From assembly GCA_914767715.1 (NCBI GenBank), contig OU612074.1:11444062-11508061 (forward strand): a DNA stretch of 64,000 bases, read 5' to 3'. The notes under the pieces were generated by a model. The model saw only the letters and a program-made list of their open reading frames with translations, ran no database searches and was not told the origin of the DNA. Positions within the stretch are counted from its first letter, which is position 1, and each line of letters begins with the position of its first letter. This DNA comes from Membranipora membranacea. Its lineage: Eukaryota > Bryozoa > Gymnolaemata > Cheilostomatida > Membraniporidae. A program made the position numbers and the translations under genes. Positions 13,001 through 24,800 of this stretch are shown piece after piece.

Positions 13001-15005
13001 TAAAGACTCCCAATTAATTTGACCTACTAGAATAAGAAAGTAATAATTATCAATCTATAAATCACACGCGCTGGAATAATACCTCATTATCAATTTATGG
13101 GCTTGAAAAAAGTTCATTTATATATTAGGTAAGGTCAAGCTGCACAGAGCTAACCGCCACCTGTATAAATAATGTATAGTAAACTTTTACAATGTCAAGC
13201 AAACCTGCCTCCATTTGGAGTTGCTCCCCCTGAACAATTTATAATCAGCAGGCAATAAATAATTAACGCGGAACATGTAGGACCAATACTGGCAACAGAT
13301 TTACAACCCTGCTGTGTGAGATTGACTTGATCATTTTTATTGTCTGCATATGGAACACTAGTTCTTATCAACATGTGCTAAACCAACGTTGCATTGCGAT
13401 CAGATGCAGCTGCCCTCACTAGCAAATTATGCTTCAAGTTGAATAATACAATATGTTTAATATAAACTCCTTTTCCAGAGACAAGAAATGATGATATAGA
13501 CATCGAACTTGCTGCAGAGGCGAAACTGGTCATTGGAGCAAGCTTAATGGGGAACCGCAAACCTCCGACTAAAATGAAATTCATCCGGTCGATGGACGTA
13601 GGTAGTTACTGTAACACTGTATGCAGCTACAAAGGTTATGTGTATGTTGGACTGTCAGACTACTCCATAAACAGGTTCAATGAGCAAGGTGGTGTGACGG
13701 ACAAATTTATAACATTTCAAAATGTAGTAATTACCGTCAGGGCTCATCAGGAAAGGCTTTACACGCTCGTCTATGGACGGCCATACCAGATCTTTGTTCA
13801 TGATCTCAAAGGGCAGCTGATTACCTCATGGAACCACCCTGATACCAACTATGCATACTGCGGAAACAAACTCGCTTTCGTAAACAATCAGCTTCTTGTG
13901 CCTGATTCAACCAACCAGAGGATCACTGCCTACAATCTGGGTGGCAGAGTTCTAAGACAAATTCCTTGTCCTCAAATACCTAAATCACAATATGTCTCGA
14001 TGTGTATATTTGATGAAGATACTGTAATCATGACGACCAGTAGCCCAAATAATGTCATCAAATTTAACATAAAGTCTGAAACCGTAATGTGGACCAAAAC
14101 AATAGAGGGAAGACCATTCTCCGTAGCTGCCTATGGCTCTGTTGTGCTTGTCAGCGGCGATAGCTTCTACTTCAGTAAAAGAGGCGTGTGGATCAAGGTG
14201 CTAAACTGTCAAACGGGTAGGATATTAAACATTCTATATTTTTATATGCAAGATTTAAGGTAAGGTAACACAATCGTGCAGATTTCAGCTAATTTTTGCA
14301 AATGAAGTTTTGTCCTAATATGAACCTGCTGCACAGGAATGTCCTCTCTCCTAACTTCATATTTACAATTTCAGGGTTTAAGCCTTCTCAGCCTATCTAA
14401 ACCATTATTAATGATATGAAAATTATTTAAAATAATTATACAGAGATGTCTCTTTTTTGTTCATGATTATACCAACCAGAGATTCAGCATCTGGATTGCT
14501 TAGGCTCCACATTCAACCATTTCCTAATAATTGTTTGATATTATGCTCCTTGAGTGCCTGCATCCTTTCTCTCTCATGCTTCAGATCAAAAATCAATGAA
14601 AAACTTTGCATTTTTATCACATCCATCTCGTTAACAAAATCGGTTGGCATAGATATAGCCTTGACAATTCAATCCAATCAGATGGAATTTCGTAAAAGTT
14701 TATACCATTCGGTTTCCTTCAACATGAGAGTAAAACCATCAACCCACAAAATTGCGAGAATCCCATTTTGCACAAAAGACTCCGTGAAAGTTTTCTCTGA
14801 ATTGTGATAAAACAACCACAACCACATAAGTCTTGACTTCTTACCATGATTGTCAAATGATTGTTTAGGTGAGCAGATGGCAGAATTTACCGACCGTGAA
14901 GGAGATCAGACATACTTCTCTGATCTATTTGTGGAGGGTAACAGGCTGATGATACCTCACTACAAAGCCCAATCTATTCTATGTTATGATTTACTACATG
15001 ACTAA
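10013..15005 (+). CDS. TRIM-like RING / B-box / coiled-coil / propeller protein with an internal TGA
   Basis: Eight exons join in one frame of 622 codons: 10013-10185, 10499-10655, 10884-11067, 11614-11810, 12064-12234, 12695-12803, 13479-14216 and 14869-15005 (stop TAA 15003-15005). RING finger: C15, C18, C33, H35, C38, C41, C54, C57. First B-box about residues 80-108 (C80, C83, then C100, C105, H108). Second B-box starts at C139. A charged coiled coil (EEKQ, then EKYAKLKTEYQGKR) precedes a C-terminal part of about 290 residues with repeated beta-strand patterns (YVYVGLSDYSINRF, LLVPDSTNQRITAYNL), like the six-bladed propeller of TRIM-NHL proteins. Members are usually E3 ubiquitin ligases in innate immunity or RNA control. 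Codon 97 (10614-10616) is TGA where a zinc-binding Cys is expected, so this copy may be a pseudogene, or may make a shorter protein from a Met in exon 3. All other joints are intact. Confidence 0.8.
10614..10616 (+). pseudogene. In-frame TGA at B-box zinc-ligand codon
   Basis: The exon reads SKVF-TGA-IQCDRKFC. B-boxes have a C-x2-C pair here, so the stop stands in place of the first Cys of that pair (TGC or TGT to TGA is one base change). The flanking bases (TTC TGA ATT) are not a known readthrough context. Skipping this exon would break the frame, because exon 1 ends in phase 2 and exon 3 starts in phase 0. Confidence 0.7.
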
Positions 15006-16051
15006 GCGACTGGGGAACAGCAACGCCCTAACAGTGATGCGTTCGGTGAATGTTGAAATTAAATGCTAATGTGGAATGTGAGACAGAGCAGCATCGGCTA
15101 AAGACACTTTACTTTTCGGTCAGCAATGATATTAAATAACGAAAACTTCACCCATGTCCAGCTACAGTCACTAACAGTCACTAACTGAACAAATTCATTT
15201 TTTACAGATCCCAATTTTAATTCTATGATACCACTGTTAGTTTTATGATATCACTGTCAGTAATTGTCCTACGATGAAATCACATGGTAAATACTTAACA
15301 ATAACTTACTTTTATTATAAAACCAAAGAAAAATGGATTAACGCTACTTTTCTATAATCATTTTTCATCAAAATAAATTTCTATGATAACATTATAGCCT
15401 CCCCAGATAATCTCAATAACAAGACTGACTTACAATGATGTTATAATTCAGCAACAAAAAAAAGGGAAATGGGAAAAATCGTACAGCAACACCGGCCAAT
15501 GAAAACTCGACAAACTTTTATCATTGCAAATCGACATCGCTGTAATTTTGAATATCATCACAATCATATAGACGGGGAAAAAATGGCCGACGTGGATATC
15601 ACACCTCAATCAAGCAGTGAAAATATAGAGACCATATCAAGACGACCTTGAGAATTCGCAGAGTTTAATGCGCAGTGCATTCAAAGTCATTATTTACAAT
15701 ATAATATGTATATCTAAACATCACAAGGGTCTCAGCCAGCTAAGCCCATACTATTCTAAGAAATTAAATCTTCCATTTCCTTCGATTCAATAAATACCAG
15801 GTAGGAAAACCCAAAAGACAGTACTTTCAAAAATCAATGTATTTTCCTCCGCCATGACAAAATCAGTTTGCAGAAAATGACAATCTGTACAACTTGATTT
15901 TATGATCACATTTCACTGTTGGCACTGTACATTATAAGGGAAGCTGAGGAGAGGTTTTCCCATCATACATTTCCATATGAACGCAGAGTTTTCTCCCATT
16001 TTTTAACACAGCAACAAGCCTGATAGCCTTAGTTCACTCATTGACAAAGCC
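15006..16051. other. Intergenic spacer between convergent genes
   Basis: Tail-to-tail spacer between the TRIM-like gene (plus) and the INPP5B/OCRL gene (minus). It should hold both 3' UTRs. Candidate poly(A) signals are AATAAA at 15372-15377 and 15789-15794 on plus, and on minus TTTATT as read on plus at 15311-15316, all unproven. Which one belongs to which gene cannot be told. Confidence 0.5.
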
Positions 16052-18884
16052 TCAATGCACAGTGCCTGTTGAGCGCGTCTCATACAAAAAGTTGCTGATA
16101 AACATAGCTTTCCTCTGCTCTAGTAGTTGCTTGTCTGATTTGGTGTGCATTTTGTCGCTGTTTGTTCGAATAATCATCGAGCCAAATACATTGCCTACAA
16201 AAAAACCGAGATACAATAAAAAAAGTATGTCACAAAACCAACAGTAACAGTGAACTATTCAGATAATCAAAAATATGACATGTCCAAGTCAGTTATCAAA
16301 TATTTGCAATTGTTTTTTGTGCATATCAGAAGGGCACATGACACTGTGATGACATCATAGGTCACATCACCAGTCTTGTGATGTCATAATCGCTGTAAAA
16401 TCTTGTAGCCCAAGTACCAATACTTTGTAGAGTAAAAGGATTGTTTATGTTGCCCATTGGGTTACCATATATGCTGAGCCTTTTTTAAGACAAACAATAA
16501 GTTGTGTTATGGAATGATTCTTTTTAGAAGGATAGCATACGTACCTAAGGTTGTTGCATCTAGATTGTTTTTATGAGAGTTGGCGAGAAGTTCTAACATG
16601 AATTCTATAAGATAGTGAAAAACAGCTTTGTGCGTTGGGGGTAGTCTGTTCACTAACTAAAATAAAAAAAATAACACATACTATAACCATGAGTAGCTGA
16701 ATACATATGATGGATGCAAGAAATATTTAAAGACTATCCAAAGACAGTTATAGTCAGGCAGTTACTTATGATAAAGTTCTTTAAGTAACTGCCTGACTAT
16801 AACATGCATTGGTCATTGGGCTTCATGATAACTTTATCACACTCAAATCAGTCAAAATACTTGCAAAATGTTTTTTTGGTTACGCCAGCCTATAAATGAC
16901 CTAAATCCTCTTGTTTCACCAACAAAAAAAGAAGCTCTTCAAAGTAGCTTTTAGCCCATCACCAATGCAAAATTATTAATTGCCACCATTAAAATAAACC
17001 TATAATATATAAACTCCCATGATAATCTTAACTCTTCATTTGCCTATGACATCAGAAAATAAACTGTTTTAGCAATCACTGTTAGCGCTACACTTCCAAA
17101 GATTCCAATTAAATTAAAAAAAGGCATATAAATTGAACATATACTATGTATAACAAAAATAGGCATTCTGAGACACCATTTTTTTGTTGCAAATCAAACA
17201 CTGCAGATGAAAAACGTACCTCCTCGCAGGCGAGTCTGTCTGAAGCCTGAGATAGAGCATCGTCATACATAGAGTAAGGTATGACTGGCTCGCGTAATGA
17301 GTCCAGGTAAATAAGTAAAGCCTCTGATAGAGAGTGTATAGATCCAGCTGAGAGATGGATACAGTCAAGGATACACAAAGATATACATCATCGGTCAGAG
17401 TATCCCATAATGCAATACTTTGGAATTCCCATTAAAATCAAGGGAGACTACTCTGTCATGATCTACCAGAGATTATAAAGCTAATGTAACTTTTTTTGAA
17501 TGATGTTAACAGGCTCGATGACAATTTTGACTTCTAGTTTGGCTTGATATTGCAAATGGAACAATAACCTCTTGATTTCTCGAACCAAGTAAAAGCTAAC
17601 AAGTCAGACTATGTAACAGGATGATGCTGACGGTATTAAAGAATGATTCAATCAAGCAATCAATCAATAACTCAATCATTCACTCGGTTTGTCAGTCAGT
17701 CAGGCTGTCAGTCAGTCACTCAATCGATCGATCAGTCAATCAATCAATCACTCAGTCAGTCAAGCAATTAATCAATCATTCAATCAATAACTCAATCAAT
17801 AACTCAATCAATCACTCAGTCAGTTAATCAGGCTGTATAAAAGGATACGCAGTTGAGCAGATAGAGACGTATCTAGAGATTCGCGTATAGAAACTATTTC
17901 CTGGTGTAATCCACGCTGCTGAAATAAATCCTCCTACAGAAAAATACAAAGTCGTTACAAAATATCTACTGCCGTATTACCTCATTTATCAGTGACAACA
18001 TTATTGTCAACAAAAGTGACTCTTATGTCAATATATTATACGACATATTATGTATTCGCTCGCTGCTTATATATTTAAGAGACATGTTTACATTTTTGTT
18101 GCACAGTGTGACCTGAAAATATGCACAGAGTATAAGGACAACGTAAATCTATCTAAAAGATGCACAATATGGGGGGGGGGGAATCTTAATATTGTCATGC
18201 TTATTGCGACAGTGAACAAAGTAGATGGACAAGTTTATCAGGATGTTCTATTTGAAAAACAAATTTCCTTGCAAACTTTTTAGTTTCGCTTGATTGCTGT
18301 TCCCCTTATTGGTATAACGCAGGCAAGTGACCTAGGTGGACAAATTGGAGCAGAGTAAACAAACACAGAAAATGTTTATAGAACATCGAATCCGCTACAC
18401 TGGGAATGATTGTGGATATATAAGAAGTATAGTAAGCTGTAACAGACTGAAAAAAAGTACAATTTCTGAGAATCTGGATATCGCCATAAATCATAGGTAT
18501 GATGCATGTTAATTATGACGGTGTAAAAAGCAGATGGTGAAGTTATTCAGGGTGGTTCTATTTGAAAAACAAATTTTTGTTTCTCTCTTTTCTGTTCCCT
18601 TTATTGATAAAATGCAGGCAAAGGACCTAGGTTGACAAATTGGAACAGTGTAAAGGAAGACAAAAATCTTTAAAGAACATGGAATCCGCTACACTGGGAA
18701 TGATCTATTCCCAATTAAATTTAGACAATAAACCACCAGATGAGGTTTTGAATTGACTGGTAAACGTGTGATGAACACTCACCACTGATTTTCCTTTTTT
18801 ACTAATATTATCTAGTAAGAAGTATAATTCTTTAGGTATCGGCATAGATGCTTTCCCTGGTTCTGTTACTTGCAGCCCTTTTTC
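16052..18884 (-). CDS. RhoGAP-like domain exons and C-terminus of the INPP5B/OCRL gene
   Basis: Exons 18783-18884 ([13 protein letters not shown]), 17849-17933 ([20 protein letters not shown]), 17220-17347 ([17 protein letters not shown]), 16545-16656 ([20 protein letters not shown]) and 16052-16194 ([10 protein letters not shown] to the stop). In family members this domain lacks GAP activity and binds F&H-motif adaptors such as APPL1 and Ses1/2. The intron between 17933 and 18783 holds a diverged direct duplication; the one below 17849 begins with a tetranucleotide repeat. Confidence 0.9.
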
Positions 18885-21800
18885 CTGTTGAGAAAAAAAT
18901 AAGAAGGTGAATATAAGGATAAAATATTATGCTTAGTAGATCTTTTGCTTTGTTTGTTGCAGTTTGAGATTGATAGTTAGGAGCTGCTCCCTACTATCTA
19001 AGGACTGCAACTCCCAAGTATACAATACATGGTTGCGTACCACCTTAATCATTTGCTCATTGATGATAGTGGGGCTTCTGAAATCAATCACTTTTTTCCC
19101 TTTCTGAGCAAAACGGGTGCAAGTGTTTTGTTAAACATACTGTTTCATTGACAGATTTATAATCATCCCACATATATTAATCATAAAATGGTATAGTTCA
19201 TATTATAATATGAACTATACCATATTATTATATGTTTTAGTTTATATTACAACATGGTATAGTTTATCTCATAATATGTTATAGTTTATAATATGATATG
19301 TAGTAATACAAACTATATACATACCAGTTGGTGTATTTTCTCTCGAGGTGTATCCCTGATAGGTGTAGGTAAATGTGTCAGTGCTTCTAATGAACATCCG
19401 AAGCAGCTTAGAGTATAACTACCCAACACTGTCAAAAAGAAATCCTTTCCGCCTTCTAAGTGAAGCACTAGAATGTCTTCTAATTTATCTTCTCCCGAGT
19501 TGAGGGTTGAAGCCGTCTTGTCGTTAACATAGACTTCTAAATCTAATGTGGCAGTATCACCTGTAACAAACAGCGAGAATGTCAGTCCATGGGTTAAATT
19601 TCTCCGAGTTCTGTCTCCGTCCAAAGACTTAGAAATAAACGTGCAGCCGCCATATTCTGAGCCAACTTGCTCTCAGTTTGTACACAGGTCGGAGCACACC
19701 TGGGGCGTCAATTGAGCCAGAAGTCAATAGATTGCAGCAGGATTCGAACCAAAGACTTCCAACGCTTGCGTATTAGAGGGCAGGCGCCCTAACCATTATA
19801 GCATCATGAGTTTAAGTTGTTTCTTATAATTATGGTGAGTATAGGCGAATATAGCAAAGGAGAAAGAAGAGACTGCACACTCAACATTGTGATAGAGAAA
19901 TCAAAAGCTTATGGTGTAATCTTATTTATCAAGCCTGCTTGCATTTTGAGTTGCTCCCACACGGGCAATTGGTGCATCCGTAGAGTTGGAGCAAGCAAAA
20001 AGTAGGAAAATTAGATCAATTTTGTACCATATGAAGCTAATGTCTTGGCTCCAATTGGTTGAGTATGTGGAAAGCCAATGCCAGATCAGACTGTTCTTTC
20101 CTGAAAGTTACTATTGGGACATAGTGAAAGTCAAACTGAATACAGTTTCACTTTCACTATAAATCTCAATAGGTATTTCCATCTGTCCTGGCATTGGCTC
20201 TCCCTCCAGCCCACCAGCCAATCAGATCAGTGCCCACACATTGGCTAACCAATCGGAATGCAGAAGTGTACCGTAGGTAAACTTACCAGGTAATATACAG
20301 TCCCGGTACGGTCTGATACTGAGCCAGTCTTTACTGTAGTGAGTCTCATGTAATTTTGGTATAAATGAGAAATCTGCGGGAACTTGTCCAGTATTGGTAA
20401 TCTCTAATGTAAGTCTGCTGCTCTCCATAAATCTCACCTCACCAAAATCCAACTGCAATATAAAGTTGATACATCGACTAAACACACAAATAATTTTATG
20501 TAGCCTGTCTTGACAAGCTTTAGTGTGGGGGGATGGGAACACCCAATAAAGCTTGGCAAGACAGGCTAAACGATATGGTGAGTTGTTGTGTAGGCCTACA
20601 CCAAAAAAGCAAATCTTCTTGCATCACTTATTTATTGATGATATGGCTGACAGCTGATCACCACAACGGATCATCATAGACTCTGAGATATGAAATGCTA
20701 CTAGAAAATTTCCCAACAACATCAGCATTGTCAAAAACGCATAATGCTATCTTACTGAAATTATTTTTTGGTGCCATTGTGACAAAGACAGCAGTTGAGA
20801 GAATATCAATTTTTTAGAGTAATAGAAATCATATTCTTATAGTTTATGTGCAGTCACATCAACGTTATTCATCCCAAAAACGCCACTACCATCAATCTGT
20901 GAAAAAGTTTGAGTTGCCAATCTAAAGTGTTTCTATAGCATCTCGTAACACCTCGAAACAGATTGTATCATTTGAAAATACAACAATAATTTGTAGTGCC
21001 AAGGATAACACAGAGGCTTGGTTACCCATAAGGATGCTAATAATTCTCACCCTTTAGGTTATCATAGATACTAACCATATCCAATAATATAGACACTAAC
21101 CCTAAAAAATAACAAAATTACTTACCTATGAGGATAACATTGTCACTTACCTCTAATTTGTTGAGTTTGACTTGAGGTAGATACTCATTCTCTAGCTTGT
21201 CTAAGTGCTTCATCACGTCTTCATACACTGACTTATAGCTGTCGTTATTTATCACCTTCACCTAAGGGAAACAAATTGAAGTCTGAAGGCACACAATTTA
21301 TCTTAAATGGTAAAGAAGCTTTTCCCTGAAGCCTGCAAAACCTTTCTAAAATGTTTACAGCTAGGATGCGCAAAATGTTGAACCCTGCGAGAATGTTTAA
21401 TGCTGGAAATCCTACATAAGAATGATTACTATCAAAGATCTGTTCTTTGCAAGCAGGAGAGAGCACCTTATCACAGACGACTGTCTGAAGAGAGCACCTG
21501 CTGCCACAATAAGACTCTATGACTGCCTGCCAAACACTGTCAGTTTAACAGGTGCTCCGACAGACTGACAGGTGCTCCAACCTCACAACACTTCAAGCGT
21601 GTCACAGCTGGTGTGTTGATCGTGGTAACAGCAATACAACAGTGGTCTCATTCAACTTCCCTGATGAGTTTCCCATTTCTAATCTTTGTCTATATACACA
21701 TTTCATTAGTTGATAACGATCTATGAGATCATAGAATTATATGCAGCGATTGGCTTATTGCAAAGTCTTAGTACTAGTAAAAGTGTACAAGATAATACTA

Positions 21801-24800
21801 AGTTATAGATTGATAAAGATATTAGTCCTATGTGACTTCCTTGTCTTGACCAACTAGTACTCAAGCTAGCCTGTCTTGACAAGCTTGTTACGACAGGGTA
21901 AACTAAAGCATGCTTAGTCATCAATGTGACTCAAGTCTTACCACAGAGATTATGGCTTGGCAACAATAATACTATGACTTCAGAGTCAACTATATTATAA
22001 CAAATTTTAATTAAATTACTGTCGAATTGCATCTAATACCATCCGGTATTTGCTGTGAATTGCAAACATACTTGAATTTTGAAAAAAAAAATACTTGAAT
22101 TTTGAGGAAATAAATGTGAATTTTTAGAAATGAATAAATAATTTGGTACGCTTGCTGCTGCCACCTACCTTAATATCAAAAGTATGGCTGACAGGTTTGT
22201 GGTCTGACAGTAGTAGGCCCATATGTGAGTCGTACTTGAGTGGTTCTATATCAGCTCCACGATGTAATATCCTGTCTGTCCATGCCGGACATCTCATCTT
22301 CTCGCTGTGAATACGAGACCACAAAAATCGTCAATATTTAAATCTATTTTGTTTCCGTTCACCAGGGTTGCTGAATAGTAATGTGTATATATATATATAA
22401 TATATAAAGTGAGGTTGCCTGAACAATTTTTCTTTTTGATTTGATTTTCATTTGTTGAGATAAAACAAGCAAACTGAACATTGATTAGGTATAGTACGGT
22501 TTAGCTAGTTTGGCCATGAATTTCACTTCCATGGCTGTGCAAAATAGCGAATTTTATACGATGGAGTCAGCAGCTAGAAGGGAACAACTCCAATTAAGGT
22601 CAAATCACATCAAACTTAAGTGCTCTGTGCTAGTGAAAATTCAGAGGCATACATTTGTCTCTGCAGCATAGGGCCTGGTATAGACTGAGTGAGAAGGCAT
22701 AGCCACCATTCCTATCTTGCAGAAAATTAATCTTAGGCACAAGACTATCCTACAGAATGGGATTTAGGAATTGAGTATAGGGTAACCAGTAAGACTAACT
22801 CACCTTGTATCATACTCATTAGTGCCGACGTCATACTTATAGGAGGGAGGGAAAGTTATCTGTGATTCTTTGTATCCTTCGAATGAGTTATTAGCCTCCC
22901 TCTCGCCTATCAGCTGTAGAAATATATGACATGCAGGCATGGTTAGAAAGCAAAATTTTGGTCTTAAGGTTGAAAAAAACAGCATGAACATTCTCGAATT
23001 AGTAAATTAGCTTACTTCTTAACGATTGCTCATCTATATCTGAATGCTCTAGATAAGCAATTGATGAGACTAAAAACGATGAAGCTCCACATCGATTTCA
23101 AACACATAACTTGTCCAGTTTTTCCTGTGTGAAATATGAAATATTAATATACCTGATCTCTTTGTAGCAGTGGAGTCCAGTTTTTATCTATAATCAGATG
23201 TTTTACTTTTTCTATTGGTATATCTGTTATCCTGTAGTTCAAATCTCCCAACCAGAATATCAAACTACAATAAAACAAATCAACGCTATGTAATACATGT
23301 TTCCTACAATAAGCACTAGAAACTGGATTATCTGCAAGTTTCCTAGCCTACTTTTTACACAAAGAAACTCAACACTTGGCAATCTTTTATTTATCAATTT
23401 CTCAACTGAAGTTGTGTCCTCGTGGAACAAGGAAAGACAACTGACAATCCCAACACGTTGCAAGAAGCATAAATCTGCTATCCTTATTATCACTGACATG
23501 CCATGAAAGGGATTAAAAGAGTTTCACCTTTGTCATATATGCCAAAGCGTTGGAAGGGTCATATATTACTGGTGAGACATTTTTTCACAAGATTGAAATT
23601 GACAAGGGATTAAAGGATTCAAAGGGTTTCACTTTTGCTATATAGCGATATAGGGGACATATATTCCTTCCTGGTGAAACTTTTCCAAAACATTTAAAAC
23701 AACACATTCACATCTTACTCATGACTAGCTATGGTGAGGTTGTTAGAGTTGACATCAATGAATTGTCCGCTGAACGCCATCCTGTCCTTAATATCTCGGT
23801 AATCCTGATTACGTCGCTCCTTCTGCTCCATATGAGCGGCTAAATGTGACGTGATAAAACATACTGAAGTGTTGTGTACCTCCAGGCGTATCGCGACCCC
23901 ACCTTTGTTGCCCTGAAACAGCAAAAACAACCTTGAACTTAACAAAAGGTGTGCTATTTTTAGCATCTTTAGATTTGAAACAACTATTTGTATAAAATAA
24001 ATAATATTGGCAGTTTAGTGCATCAATCAATTCACCGGTAACTTGTGATTTCATTCTTCCTTTATCGTTTTTGTGGAAATTCAGGATGTAAGAATGAGAG
24101 ATGGTCTTTGGTTCAGGGTAAAGTGGAGTCAGGTAGATTGAGCTGAAATTTCCCAGGGACAACCAGTATGTGGAAGGAAGGGATTCCAAGGGTGTGAGAA
24201 AATATCTGCCGTCCTCATTCATTGCCAGATGCAAAACTTAAAAGGAGATATCATAAAATGAAATCTTGAGCAATGTTTCAGAGTTATGTTATCACAGCAA
24301 AAATAGGTCAGATTTAGTTTTCCAAATAGTTTTATCACAACAACTCAACACTTGTTAAAATCATAGAGGGTGCTTAGATCAGTGTAACATACTTCTACTG
24401 AGTGCAACAGAACAATGCAGCACACTACAATCCAAAGTGACGCAAACAAGTCAAGGATACCACACTGCATAGCCGACTAATTGTCAAACACAACCAGAAG
24501 ACAAGTCTTCCATTCTAACAACATTTTGCTTAAAAACCAAAGATGCGCTCAAACTTAGTAGGTAATTTAGATCTCTTAAGTAATTTTGTTCAACAATACT
24601 CTTCTACTTTTGAGCCTTTTTATACTGTGATCATTGTTTTGTGTTGCCTCTAAAGTCTAGTCTCAATTTTCATGTGAACACGACTCAGTGGATTTCAACA
24701 GAGTTCTGACCTTATCTCTATGGTTCTGACAAGTAAACAATAAAAGCACGACAGCTTGAAACATGCTAGAAGACAAAACAATGAAAGTCTTTGAACTGAT

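Noticed and set aside
15200-15300. Possible SECIS element (ATGA ... AA ... GATG) after the TRIM-like gene
   Set aside because: The bases between the motifs do not pair into the required stem, so the selenocysteine reading of the TGA is not supported.
19740-19802. Functional tRNA gene on minus
   Set aside because: A and B boxes are good but no closed acceptor stem or sound anticodon arm could be drawn; a SINE head is more likely.
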